From Lewinella sp. LCG006 (lineage in GTDB: Bacteria > Bacteroidota > Bacteroidia > Chitinophagales > Saprospiraceae), in contig NZ_CP160680.1 of the NCBI RefSeq assembly GCF_040784935.1, forward strand, positions 3,814,501 to 3,878,500: a DNA stretch of 64,000 bases, in the 5' to 3' direction. The notes beneath the pieces are model-generated. The model was not told where the DNA came from, searched no databases, and saw only the letters and a list, made by a program, of their open reading frames with translations. Of this stretch, positions 1-8,118 are shown piece by piece. The number at the start of each line of letters is the position of its first letter. Within the stretch, counting starts at the first letter, position 1. The position numbers were made by a program, and so were the translations under genes.

Positions 1-2
1 CA

Positions 3-35
3 GCACTGTACAGCACACTCAAGGACTTGCTGTAA
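3..35 (+). CDS. 3' end of an upstream gene (unidentified)
   Basis: Frame 3 reads ten codons ending in a TAA at 33-35 (tail ALYSTLKDLL). The stop lies 18 bp before a good intrinsic terminator, which is why this frame is preferred; frames 1 and 2 are also open here. Too little is present to name the product. Confidence 0.35.
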   Translation, partial: ALYSTLKDLL

Positions 36-53
36 TGAGTGCACAAACATTTT

Positions 54-100
54 CATCCCGAATTTTGGCAGCTCAAAGTTCGGGATGTCTTTTTTATTTT
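54..100 (+). terminator. Intrinsic terminator
   Basis: A perfect 9-bp stem (CATCCCGAA at 54-62, TTCGGGATG at 79-87) is followed by a T-rich run (88-100). It ends the upstream gene. The run stops only 7 nt before the next ATG, so the following gene has almost no leader unless transcription reads through. Confidence 0.8.
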
Positions 101-107
101 AAGAAAT

Positions 108-491
108 ATGACCAATAAAGCATTTTTACTGCAACTAGGAGGAGTTGTCTTGATAACGGTAGCAGCACTACTTGGACTATATCAAGTACCCAAACTGGCC
201 CCGTATCAAGAACTGGGCTGGATCAGTCTTGGTGGCTTTGTCTTTCTGTCCGTCGTGATGTTTTTCTTGGGGCGGAGTGCTGCGAATAGTGCTAATAAAA
301 ACACTTTTACCAACACCATCATGGGCTTTACCATGGGGAAAATGATGTTGGCAATTATGATCGTTTACGCTTACCTGCAGCTCGCTGAGCCTACAGATAA
401 GTTCTTTGTCATTCCCTTCTTTTTGGTCTATTTTATCTTCACCGCTTTCGAGACCTATTTTATGATGAAATTAGGTAAAGCGGGGGTTTAA
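108..491 (+). CDS. Small four-span membrane protein, possibly ATP-synthase-associated
   Basis: A 127-residue hydrophobic protein with four probable membrane spans (about residues 5-26, 34-56, 68-90, 97-120) and a short basic end (MKLGKAGV). The ATG at 108 is preferred over a GTG at 39, because the upstream codons run through the terminator hairpin and add a polar segment. The size, four spans and aromatic FETYFMMKLGK end resemble the small proteins encoded ahead of the ATP synthase a subunit in Bacteroidota. No atp gene follows here, so that link is inference. A hypothetical membrane protein is the safe name. Confidence 0.6.
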   Translation: MTNKAFLLQLGGVVLITVAALLGLYQVPKLAPYQELGWISLGGFVFLSVVMFFLGRSAANSANKNTFTNTIMGFTMGKMMLAIMIVYAYLQLAEPTDKFFVIPFFLVYFIFTAFETYFMMKLGKAGV

Positions 492-492
492 T

Positions 493-551
493 CTCCGTAT
501 CTCCTCCGTAGCACAGGTTTTCAAACCCTGTGTTACGGAGGAGATACGGAG
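493..551. repeat. Long palindrome, copy A of the TCCGTA/GGGTTT family
   Basis: A 25-bp stem (493-517 with 527-551, one G-U pair) closes a 9-nt loop of TTTTCAAAC. It sits between convergent genes, so it could end transcripts from both sides, though it lacks a T-run. Related palindromes occur at about 4339-4378 and 57304-57356. Confidence 0.75.
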
Positions 552-560
552 CTACGGAGG

Positions 561-1076
561 TTAAAGCTCGAACAGCCCCTCTGGAAGATCCATCAATAAC
601 ACTCGTTTAGACTCATCTATTCCTTCAATCAGATCGGCATGTAGCGGGATCATGATGGTTTTTCCCTGATAGCTCACTTCGGCCAGGTAGTGCTCCGGTA
701 GGTCAACGATTTCATTGATTTTCCCTACAGGCCCGAATTCAGTATCACTGATAAGGTACCCGAGGTATTGCTCAAAAGGATTGTCGGCAGGAATATCTTC
801 AGTGGAGATGGTCAACAGATGAGCAGGCAGGTAAATCTCTCTTTGCTGGAGCATCTGCGCAGCTTCCTTATCGTCGATATCTTCCAACTTTACGAGGTTG
901 CCCCCGCTGCGCCAGGCTTCCACAAAGTGGGGGACGTATTGGCTGCCCACGGCAATCAATAAACTATCCTGCTGAACGACATCCTCGAAATATATCTCCT
1001 CGATACTGACCTTTAATTCTCCACGTAAACCATGAGGTCGACCCATCCGGCCTACTTTTGTCATCTCCTCCTTCAT
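561..1076 (-). CDS. rimM: Ribosome maturation factor RimM
   Basis: RimM binds S19 and helps late maturation of the 30S head. The 171-residue product has the N-terminal signature GRMGRPHGLRGELKV and the C-terminal PRC-barrel pattern EHYLAEVSYQGKTIMIPLHADLIEGID; E. coli RimM has 182 residues. Three in-frame ATGs (1088, 1076, 1064) precede the conserved part. 1076 is chosen because its ATG overlaps the stop of the upstream lipoprotein gene as ATGA, suggesting translational coupling. Last gene of the leftward mnmA group. Confidence 0.92.
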   Translation of the reverse strand: MKEEMTKVGRMGRPHGLRGELKVSIEEIYFEDVVQQDSLLIAVGSQYVPHFVEAWRSGGNLVKLEDIDDKEAAQMLQQREIYLPAHLLTISTEDIPADNPFEQYLGYLISDTEFGPVGKINEIVDLPEHYLAEVSYQGKTIMIPLHADLIEGIDESKRVLLMDLPEGLFEL

Positions 1077-1843
1077 TGGATCAGCCATTGTTTGATGATA
1101 AATCCTCCTTCGGCCTTCTCTCGCCAAGGCAAGTCGAGGCAGGCACCAGTATCGCCGTTGCAGCATTGCTGACACTGGGTTTCAAATACCTCCAACTCCC
1201 GGTAAACCAGTCCGATGTCTTTAGCGTAGCCTTCAATAGCAAGGCGCCGGTTGAGAAGATTCTCGTAGTCGGCACCTTCCACCAGCGTAAGTTGATCGTA
1301 AGTTTTATCCTGAACCGTTCCTGCTTGATCGAAGCTGAGATAGCGGTAATTCCAATCGACAAAAATCTGGACAGGCTGACCCGCGACTTCAATTTCCCGA
1401 AAGGGATCAAAAGCTACATGGCCATCCCAGTTTTGATCAGCCCTTAAAGGAAAGACCAGTTTTACAAACTCCAGGTTATCTTCCCTCCGATAGGCCCGCA
1501 GTTCATCCCGATGGAGGAGAAAGGTTTGGCTGAAACGCCAGGCAGTGCTGTCGACACGACGATCATACCGCTCTCCTCGGTACCATAGTTGGCCCTCTAA
1601 ATCACGTAAAGTATCCACCAGTATTTCTTGGACATCAAGACGTACCGAATCGTAGAATATTCCTCCTACCTGAGGGCGCAAGACGATACTGTCCATCAGG
1701 TAGTTCCATTCCTGACCCACTTCCAGCGGGAAATAGTCATACCCCTTATCTGCACGTGGCTCCGCCGTCTCACCTTCGCAAGTCAGCAAAAATAGCGTCG
1801 ATAGGAAAAGCAGACCAATAAGGAAAGTCTTGGTTCCTTTCAT
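1073..1843 (-). CDS. Lipoprotein of unknown function
   Basis: A 256-residue product starting MKGTKTFLIGLLFLS with a lipobox-like segment ending LLTC, so probably exported and lipid-anchored. The rest is mostly beta-type sequence beginning YDYFPLEVGQEWNY, a pattern common in Bacteroidota lipoproteins, with a cysteine cluster near the end (CQQCC, then C). An ATG 11 codons upstream (1876) is open but would put a polar stretch before the signal peptide. It lies between mnmA and rimM and overlaps rimM by 4 nt. No enzymatic motif was recognised. Confidence 0.75.
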   Translation of the reverse strand: MKGTKTFLIGLLFLSTLFLLTCEGETAEPRADKGYDYFPLEVGQEWNYLMDSIVLRPQVGGIFYDSVRLDVQEILVDTLRDLEGQLWYRGERYDRRVDSTAWRFSQTFLLHRDELRAYRREDNLEFVKLVFPLRADQNWDGHVAFDPFREIEVAGQPVQIFVDWNYRYLSFDQAGTVQDKTYDQLTLVEGADYENLLNRRLAIEGYAKDIGLVYRELEVFETQCQQCCNGDTGACLDLPWREKAEGGFIIKQWLIQ

Positions 1844-1863
1844 GGAGTCGGATTTTGTGTATT

Positions 1864-1888
1864 TACCATATACCAAGTACCAAACTAG
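1864..1888. repeat. GTACC-type dispersed repeat, copy 1
   Basis: The short stretch TACCATATACCAAGTACC at the mnmA/lipoprotein junction matches the TACCAAGTACC-rich sequences near 8045-8115 and 34748-34782. Confidence 0.45.
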
Positions 1889-2994
1889 TTCTCTCCGAAC
1901 TTGTGGCCACCATAAATGATACCTCCTCCCACAACATCATCACCTTCATAAAAAACGGCAGACTGTCCAGGGGCAACCCCCTTAACGTTGGCCATAAAAC
2001 TGACCGCTACGTGATCTCCCGTCTGTACCATGGTACTCATGGCACCAGCGTCTTTGTAACGAATCTTCGTCACCAGCTCCAGGTCACTGGGGATGATGGC
2101 GTATTTCTGATTGTTGACCTGACCAACATTCATGCCGTTGCGGATGAGTTCATCAGAGGTGCCTAACACTACGGTATTGGTTTCCGGCTGGATTTCCGTC
2201 ACAAACATCGGTTGCCCGAAAGCCATGCCGAGCCCTTTCCTTTGGCCAATGGTATAAAAAGGATAACCTTGGTGCTGACCAATGATTTCACCACTGGTGG
2301 TTACGAAGTTACCTCCGGTTACCTGCTCTTCCAATGTTGGTACGCGCCGCTTGAGGAAGCCCCGGTAGTCGTTGTCAGGAACAAAGCAAATTTCAAAACT
2401 TTCCGCTTTCTTGCTGAGTTCTTCATAACCAAAATCGGCGGCTAGCTGGCGAACTTCCGGTTTGGTCATGCCGCCCAATGGGAAGCGACTGCGAGCCATA
2501 CACTCCTGGCTCAGCCCCCAAAGAACATAGGATTGATCCTTGTTGAGGTCAGCACTTTTTTGGACAAAATAGCGATCGTTTTCGTGCTTAATTTTGGCGT
2601 AGTGGCCCGTAGCGATGAATTCACAATCGAGGGCATCGGCCCGCTTGAGCAGCGAATTCCACTTAATGTGAGTATTGCAAAGTACACAAGGATTAGGCGT
2701 ACGCCCCGCCAGGTACTCGTCGACAAAATTATCGATGACATAATCCCCAAATTCTTCCCGAATATCGACGATGAAATGGTGAAAACCCATCATTACGGCT
2801 ACCTCACGGGCATCGTTGATGCTGTCAAGGCTACAACAGCCGGTTTCCTTCTTGGAGCCACCGCTATTGGCGTAGTCCCAGGTTTTCATGGTAATCCCTA
2901 CTACCTCATAGCCTTCTTCGTGGAGTATCATGGCCGTAACGGTAGAGTCAATCCCTCCACTCATGGCAACCAGTACTTTTCCGTGCTTACTCAT
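1885..2994 (-). CDS. mnmA: tRNA-specific 2-thiouridylase MnmA
   Basis: MnmA places sulfur on C2 of the wobble uridine in tRNAs for Lys, Glu and Gln. The 369-residue product shows the PP-loop SGGIDS at residues 12-17. The catalytic cysteine is expected in NPCVLCN (C106) and the second, resolving/persulfide cysteine in FEICFVPDNDYRGF (C203). The TIGQRKGLG segment of the central domain is also present. Length matches the family. First gene of a leftward group with the lipoprotein and rimM, both tightly spaced. A promoter element lies just upstream. Confidence 0.96.
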   Translation of the reverse strand: MSKHGKVLVAMSGGIDSTVTAMILHEEGYEVVGITMKTWDYANSGGSKKETGCCSLDSINDAREVAVMMGFHHFIVDIREEFGDYVIDNFVDEYLAGRTPNPCVLCNTHIKWNSLLKRADALDCEFIATGHYAKIKHENDRYFVQKSADLNKDQSYVLWGLSQECMARSRFPLGGMTKPEVRQLAADFGYEELSKKAESFEICFVPDNDYRGFLKRRVPTLEEQVTGGNFVTTSGEIIGQHQGYPFYTIGQRKGLGMAFGQPMFVTEIQPETNTVVLGTSDELIRNGMNVGQVNNQKYAIIPSDLELVTKIRYKDAGAMSTMVQTGDHVAVSFMANVKGVAPGQSAVFYEGDDVVGGGIIYGGHKFGEN

Positions 2995-3018
2995 TCTCTC
3001 TATTTAAACATTGTGCTG

Positions 3019-3026
3019 CAAAAATA
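3019..3026 (-). promoter_or_regulatory. Bacteroidota -7 element (TATTTTTG) for mnmA
   Basis: On the minus strand TATTTTTG fits the TAnnTTTG consensus, 25 bp before the mnmA ATG. That implies a leader under 20 nt. No clear TTTG was found at the usual -33 spacing. Confidence 0.5.
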
Positions 3027-3144
3027 CAAATTAACCCCCGAAATAGTTCTTTGTGATAAGGCGTTAGCTCAATAACCAATACCTTTCGCAGGTAAATGAT
3101 CGAAAAATGACCGATATTGGCCAAATCAAAACATCCATACTGAT

Positions 3145-4074
3145 ATGAAATACCTATCCTTTAGCCTTTTTATTTGCTTGACACTACTGAGTAGTATGAC
3201 CTTCGCTCAGGAAGAAGAATACGGCTTAGCGTCTTATTATTCTGATGATTTTGAAGGCCGCTCTACCGCCTACGGCGATACTTACAACAAAGATGAACTG
3301 ACCTGCGCACACAAACGCTTCCCCTACGGCACCATGCTGAAGGTGACCCGTCTTGATAACAAAAAATCAGTAACGGTAAAAGTGATCGACAAAGGTCCCT
3401 ATATCAAAGGCCGCGTCGTAGACCTTTCCCGTCGTGCCGCCGATGTACTGGGGATCGTAGGGATGGGCTCCGTAGAAGTGAAAGTCGAAAAAGTGGGCAA
3501 TAGCACCAGTCGACCTGCAGACAAAGTGGAAGAGGTGACTACTGCACCTGCTGCTACTCCGCGAGCTTTTGAAGAACCAGCACCAGAAAGAATTACAACC
3601 ACACCTGCTGCCGAACCTCGTGCTACTACACCAGCGCCCGCCCCCGAAAAAGTTGCCGAGCGGTCGGTAGAGCCAGCAGCCAAGACGACCACGACACCCG
3701 CCGCAAAACCAGCGTCAACAACGCCTACCGTGAATGCTTCCAAAGATCGGTTTTCTCCCGTGGGCAAGGATTACAATCCCTACGGCCTCTACCGTATCGT
3801 ATTGGAAAAACCGGATGCTCAAACAGGGTTTGGTGTGCAGGTAGCATCTTTTACCAGCTACGAGAACGTCATGCAGCGAGTAGCCGATTTACAAGCCCAA
3901 TGGTTCGATAATATCCTCATCAGTATTGAACCCGGCGAAGGAGGCAAAAGTAGTTACAAGGTCATCCTTGGCCCTTTTGATGATCAAAAAACGGCCCAGC
4001 ATTACCAAGCCAGCCTGGCGAGCCGTTATAAAATCCGCGGTTTCGTCATTGATCTGGCGGGGCTGAAGTATTAG
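3145..4074 (+). CDS. rlpA: RlpA-family septal ring lytic transglycosylase with SPOR domain
   Basis: RlpA proteins cleave peptidoglycan strands lacking stem peptides. The 309-residue product has a signal peptide (1-21) and a double-psi beta-barrel domain (about 26-116). The residues corresponding to the catalytic pair are kept: H56 in CAHKRFPYGT and D82 in VIDKGPY. A Pro/Thr/Ala-rich spacer (about 120-205) leads to a C-terminal SPOR domain (about 225-305, GFGVQVASFTSYENV), which binds denuded glycan. A hairpin follows the gene. Activity is inferred from the family. Confidence 0.9.
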   Translation: MKYLSFSLFICLTLLSSMTFAQEEEYGLASYYSDDFEGRSTAYGDTYNKDELTCAHKRFPYGTMLKVTRLDNKKSVTVKVIDKGPYIKGRVVDLSRRAADVLGIVGMGSVEVKVEKVGNSTSRPADKVEEVTTAPAATPRAFEEPAPERITTTPAAEPRATTPAPAPEKVAERSVEPAAKTTTTPAAKPASTTPTVNASKDRFSPVGKDYNPYGLYRIVLEKPDAQTGFGVQVASFTSYENVMQRVADLQAQWFDNILISIEPGEGGKSSYKVILGPFDDQKTAQHYQASLASRYKIRGFVIDLAGLKY

Positions 4075-4093
4075 ATTTTAGTTAAAGCTCAAC

Positions 4094-4128
4094 AATTGGA
4101 AGGCATCTGGCAGAGATGTCTTCCAATT
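4094..4128 (+). terminator. Hairpin after rlpA
   Basis: AATTGGAAG-G-CATC pairs with GATG-T-CTTCCAATT around a 7-nt loop, 20 bp past the rlpA stop. There is no strong T-run, so termination is likely but not certain. Confidence 0.55.
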
Positions 4129-4434
4129 TGATGGTAGCATTACCTTGATTTTGTTCAAAAAAACAGTGTATTTCTTCGGGGATCGCCGTAGTATCGGAAA
4201 AGCATCAGATGGTACAGCTTACCGTTACCTTACATCCGCTTACTTCCTGTTTTTAGTACGGGTGGTGCGTAGGGCCAAGGCCCGAAGCTCGGCGCACCCG
4301 ATCTTCCATCGGGGGAGCAGGACCAGGAATGGGAAGGACTCCGCTCTGTAGGAGGGTTTTAAGCCCGATCTTACGGAGCAGAACGCAGTGTACAGCCCGG
4401 TGCTAATGACCGTTAGGGAAGCAGGTAGGGCCCA
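4129..4434. repeat. Non-coding stretch with palindrome copy B
   Basis: No credible gene between rlpA and the leftward membrane protein gene. A small open frame at 4145-4351 has no start context or recognisable product. Positions 4339-4378 hold an imperfect palindrome (CTCTGTAGGAGGGTTTT with its partner ending TTACGGAG) related to copies at 493-551 and 57304-57356. Confidence 0.5.
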
Positions 4435-5940
4435 TTAAAACCCTCCCCAGCGCTCTTCGCCCCATAGCCAGGGCCAGCCACTGATCGTTACCCTGGGTTC
4501 ACTGATGCTGTCGTTGGGGGCTAGTCTAAGGATGGTTAAAGAGGCTTGATTGGGTGCTACTTCGGTGGTGTTGCGGAGTTGGTAGCCGCTGCGTTGGAGA
4601 TAAGGTGCGAGGGGGAGTGTGAGCGGATCACGCTCATTTAGACCGACTTCTTTGGTATCGGGTAGGGTTTGTTCTATTTGGGTTTGTAGCCGTTGGGGCC
4701 AGTTGCGCTGGAGGTGGAGGAAGGGGTAGACTTGTATCCAGAAGAACAACAAGGCAAGCAAGCCAGCGAGCGTCATGCCGCCGAGTACATAATCTCTTTG
4801 TTTGCCATACAAGCCAATGACACCTACGAAGCTAAACATCCAATAAGCTGCTGAGCAACCCAGAACGGCGCGAAAGCCATCGTTTTGGAATTGGACGAAG
4901 CCGCCTAGTAAGGTGAGGGCAACCAGGAAAAAAACGACAATAATGTGCAACACTTGCCCTGTTTTTACCCAATCCTGCCAAGGGTAATTGGGGATCTTAA
5001 AGTAGTTTTCGAGTTGTTTGGCCGTCATCAAGATCAACAGGAAAGGGAAGACGAGTGATAGGGTAAGGAAGCTGCCCAGTAGCCCGATGAGTAGTAGCTG
5101 AGAAAACTCTTCTCCTCTTTTGACTTTGTAAAAGAGGTCTCGCAGCGCTGCCAATGTGAAGCCAATAAAAGGAGCGATACCCAGAAGGGCGTACAGGAAG
5201 AACTTGAGGTGACCCAAGCGTAGGAAATGGAAGTAATAAAAATCAGCAAGTGAGCCGTGGTAACCCAAAGCCCAATAAAGGAGGAAGGATAAACCAAAAA
5301 CGAGGTAGATGATAACAAAGGGTTTACCCAGTTGTTTTTTCAGGTCTTCTTTTTCTGCTACCAAGATGCGATAATAGGCCACTTGCCAGATGACCATCAG
5401 GACGAGGGTGGCCCAACTGCCCACCAGAATGGCCAGTGAACCGAGTATGCTGCTTCTCACCAACCACTTGCGGGTAGGCGTCTTGGTAAAATGCAGTAAA
5501 GCCAACCAAAAGCCCAGTTCCAGCCCAAAGCGCCAGATGTCGAGACTAGCCGTTTTGGCCAAGACGGGCAGTAGGAGGGAGGCTGCCCCAACAAGCAAGG
5601 TGATCTCAACCGAGCGCTTGCCAAATAGGGCACTGCCCCAAAAGAAAAACAAGCCTACGCCTAGCAGGTAAATCAAAAGGCCAGGCACCCGATAGGCGAG
5701 TAGCCAGTAAGGCGATTCGGTGGGGATGGTGCCCAGGAAAGCACTCACCCAGGTGTTTGCAGGTGCAGGCTGTACCCCCGACCAGATAAGCTCGGCCTCG
5801 GCAGCAGGCCAGATGTTGATATAATCCAAGCCTACCAACAATTGAGCCACCGCCAAAAAGGCCACTGCCCAACAAAAGAAACGATAACGAGAAGAAGGAG
5901 ATGTAGGGAGTGGTGGAGTGATTGTCTTGCCTTTACGCAT
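4435..5940 (-). CDS. Polytopic membrane protein, GT-C glycosyltransferase-like
   Basis: A 501-residue protein with 11-13 probable membrane spans and a soluble C-terminal tail of about 80 residues. After the first span comes an acidic loop (DYINIWPAAEAELIWSG), placed like the catalytic DE-type loop of ArnT/PMT (GT39/GT83) enzymes that move sugars from polyprenyl carriers. The loop lacks a textbook DD or DE pair, so the function is inferred from topology. Transcribed alone, leftward, divergent from the lipoprotein gene at 6051. Confidence 0.6.
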   Translation of the reverse strand: MRKGKTITPPLPTSPSSRYRFFCWAVAFLAVAQLLVGLDYINIWPAAEAELIWSGVQPAPANTWVSAFLGTIPTESPYWLLAYRVPGLLIYLLGVGLFFFWGSALFGKRSVEITLLVGAASLLLPVLAKTASLDIWRFGLELGFWLALLHFTKTPTRKWLVRSSILGSLAILVGSWATLVLMVIWQVAYYRILVAEKEDLKKQLGKPFVIIYLVFGLSFLLYWALGYHGSLADFYYFHFLRLGHLKFFLYALLGIAPFIGFTLAALRDLFYKVKRGEEFSQLLLIGLLGSFLTLSLVFPFLLILMTAKQLENYFKIPNYPWQDWVKTGQVLHIIVVFFLVALTLLGGFVQFQNDGFRAVLGCSAAYWMFSFVGVIGLYGKQRDYVLGGMTLAGLLALLFFWIQVYPFLHLQRNWPQRLQTQIEQTLPDTKEVGLNERDPLTLPLAPYLQRSGYQLRNTTEVAPNQASLTILRLAPNDSISEPRVTISGWPWLWGEERWGGF

Positions 5941-6050
5941 GCTTTTATGTATCTTGAATGTTGTTTTTTGTTGGTGCAGAAAAATGGCAGCAACCCGAAA
6001 CGAAAAAGCCTTATCAAACGTTAGAATAAGTATCTAAAAATAAACAGCTT

Positions 6051-7025
6051 ATGCGCTTCTTAACACTATTTTCTTTGCTACTCCTTTTTGTCGCATGTGA
6101 TAACAACACGGTTTTGCAAGAGGAGTTGACGAATAATTCTCCAATTGAAGTCCAGTTGTCGGAAAATCCGCAGTGGGAAAAGGATCATTTACGCCTCTTG
6201 CCCATTGTGGCCAGTGAGGCTTACCTGAACGAACAACAATCGGTGGCGCAATATAAGGTTTTAAGTGAAGCCCTGGAAAATGAGCGTTTCCGAGTTTCGG
6301 AAAAAAAGCCTTATGGCCGCTTTACGGATGAGGGTGCAGTAAATACCTTGACGGTACAGAATAAGACCGAAGACCCCATCTTTTTGATGGCGGGAGAAGT
6401 GGTACAAGGTGGCAACCAGGATCGCGTTATTGCGGAGGATGCGGTCATTGCCGCGCGTAATATCCAGGATATACCTGTTTTTTGTGTGGAACACGGTCGC
6501 TGGACTTACGAAGGTGACAAGGCTTTGAACGAAGGGGATAAAAAGATTTTTGCCTTTCGTGGCTATTACAACGTCGCTTCCAGTGAAGTACGCCGTTCAG
6601 TCGCTACGGGCAGTCAGCAAGCCGTTTGGGACCAGGTAGCCGATATTCGCACCCGCTACAGTCTGGATGGTGGCACCCAGGCTTACGCTGACTTGGAAAC
6701 CAATGAGAAATTTGTGAATGACCGTACCAACTACGAACGCTTCTTTGGTGACAAGCTGGCCAAAAATGAAACCATCATTGGCTTTGTGGCCGTGAGTGGT
6801 GATCAGATTCTGGGAGCTGACGTGTTTGGCCACCCTGCTTTATTGAACCGCCAGTTTGCCGCGGTACTGAGCAGTTACGCTACGGATGCACTCACGCTAG
6901 GCAATGACAAAGAACTGAAGCCTGCTCAACTGGCTGCATTTATTGCGGGCTTACAGGCTGATTTGGCGGACGAAAAAGGCTTTCGCCAGGATGGGAAGTT
7001 GGTGCATTATGCTAAGTTGCGGTAG
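6051..7025 (+). CDS. ARPP-1/DUF6569-like lipoprotein
   Basis: A 324-residue product with a signal peptide and lipobox (LLLLFVAC, C16), so probably lipid-anchored. The mature part contains LRLLPIVASEAYL, then NKTEDPIFLMAGEVVQGGNQDRV and IPVFCVEHGRW, which I recognise as the ARPP-1/DUF6569 domain. Its biochemical role is not known to me. The gene stands alone and ends at a very strong hairpin terminator. Confidence 0.75.
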   Translation: MRFLTLFSLLLLFVACDNNTVLQEELTNNSPIEVQLSENPQWEKDHLRLLPIVASEAYLNEQQSVAQYKVLSEALENERFRVSEKKPYGRFTDEGAVNTLTVQNKTEDPIFLMAGEVVQGGNQDRVIAEDAVIAARNIQDIPVFCVEHGRWTYEGDKALNEGDKKIFAFRGYYNVASSEVRRSVATGSQQAVWDQVADIRTRYSLDGGTQAYADLETNEKFVNDRTNYERFFGDKLAKNETIIGFVAVSGDQILGADVFGHPALLNRQFAAVLSSYATDALTLGNDKELKPAQLAAFIAGLQADLADEKGFRQDGKLVHYAKLR

Positions 7026-7045
7026 TGACTGCGGAATCCGATCCT

Positions 7046-7090
7046 AAAAATCGCATTATCGAATCTTTTCGATAATGCGATTTTTGCTTT
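7046..7090 (+). terminator. Strong intrinsic terminator
   Basis: An uninterrupted 18-bp stem (7046-7063 with 7068-7085) closes a 4-nt TCTT loop. The 3' arm ends in TTTTT and the 5' arm begins AAAAA, so it can work in both directions. It lies directly before the thioesterase start. Confidence 0.9.
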
Positions 7091-7102
7091 TATCTTCACA
7101 CT

Positions 7103-7960
7103 ATGAAAGAGGTAAGTCAATTGATTGAACTGCTCAAGATGGAGCAGCTGGAAGTTAATCTTTTCCGCGGACAGAGCAAGAGTGTAGGCAGTGAGCGGGT
7201 TTTTGGCGGGCAGGTAATGGCCCAGGCGCTGAGCGCCGCCATGCAAACGGTACCCAACGACCGGTTTGTCCATTCGCTCCACAGCTATTTCTTGTTGCCG
7301 GGGGATCTTGAAGTGCCCATTGTATTCGAGGTGGAGCGCATCCGCGACGGGGGGAGCTTTACCACCCGTAGGGTAAAGGCGATCCAACACGGCGCAGCGA
7401 TTTTTCACCTTTCAGCATCTTTTCAATTGCAGCAGGAGGGGTACGAACACCAGATGGAAAAACCGCGGGTCTCACTTCCCGACGATTTGCCTAGCTGGGA
7501 AGGGCTCGCCAAGCAGTTTGGTGATATGATTCCACCGAACTTGAAAAAGATGCTGGACATTGAACGCCCGCTGGATTTCCGACAGGTAGAGTTCATCAAT
7601 CCAATGGTGCAGGAGAAATACGATCCCGTCCGCCACGTCTGGATGAAGGCCAAGGGAGAGATGCCCGACGATCGCCGCTTACACGATCTGGTGTTGGCGT
7701 ATGCTACCGATTACAACCTGTTGACCACCGCGCTATTGCCTCACGGTTTCGCGGCCGATTTTCGCAGCCTGACCCTGGCTAGCCTTGATCACTCTATGTG
7801 GTTTCACCGTCCGTTTCGGATAGATGAGTGGTTGTTGTATGCGCTGGATAGCCCTTCGGCTTCCGGTGCAAGAGGGTTCACACGGGGTCAGATCTTCTCC
7901 CTGGAGGGAGAATTGGTAGCCAGTGTGGCCCAGGAAGGTTTGATGCGGCCGAGGAAGTGA
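7103..7960 (+). CDS. tesB: Acyl-CoA thioesterase II (TesB-like)
   Basis: Hydrolyses acyl-CoAs to free acid and CoA. The 285-residue double hot-dog protein carries the N-terminal signature VFGGQVMAQAL (33-43), SLHSYFLLPGD and FTTRRVKAIQ. The expected catalytic residues are present: D203 in AYATDYNLL, S227 in ASLDHSMWFH (Thr in E. coli) and Q277 in SVAQEGLMR. Length equals E. coli TesB. The start lies 17 bp after the preceding terminator stem. Apparently a single-gene unit. Confidence 0.93.
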   Translation: MKEVSQLIELLKMEQLEVNLFRGQSKSVGSERVFGGQVMAQALSAAMQTVPNDRFVHSLHSYFLLPGDLEVPIVFEVERIRDGGSFTTRRVKAIQHGAAIFHLSASFQLQQEGYEHQMEKPRVSLPDDLPSWEGLAKQFGDMIPPNLKKMLDIERPLDFRQVEFINPMVQEKYDPVRHVWMKAKGEMPDDRRLHDLVLAYATDYNLLTTALLPHGFAADFRSLTLASLDHSMWFHRPFRIDEWLLYALDSPSASGARGFTRGQIFSLEGELVASVAQEGLMRPRK

Positions 7961-8034
7961 GGTTTAGCTAGTGCTGCTACTTCGTGGTGCCTTTTTGTGT
8001 TTCTGAAAAGCGAGGGATGTCAAAGGCAAACCTC

Positions 8035-8116
8035 ACAGTACTAGGTACTTAGTACTGGGTATAGGGATTTTTCACCCCAAAGTCAATATTATACCAAGTA
8101 CCAAGTACCCTGTACC
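8035..8116. repeat. GTACC-type dispersed repeat, copy 2 (inverted pair)
   Basis: Between convergent genes, an AGTACTAGGTACTTAGTACTGG stretch is followed about 40 bp later by ATACCAAGTACCAAGTACCC. The two are roughly inverted copies. Similar sequence occurs at 1864-1888 and 34748-34782. Confidence 0.5.
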
Positions 8117-8118
8117 CC

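Noticed and set aside
4145-4351. 68-codon open frame after rlpA
   Set aside because: No protein-like composition or motif, and it covers repeat sequence next to the palindrome copy B.
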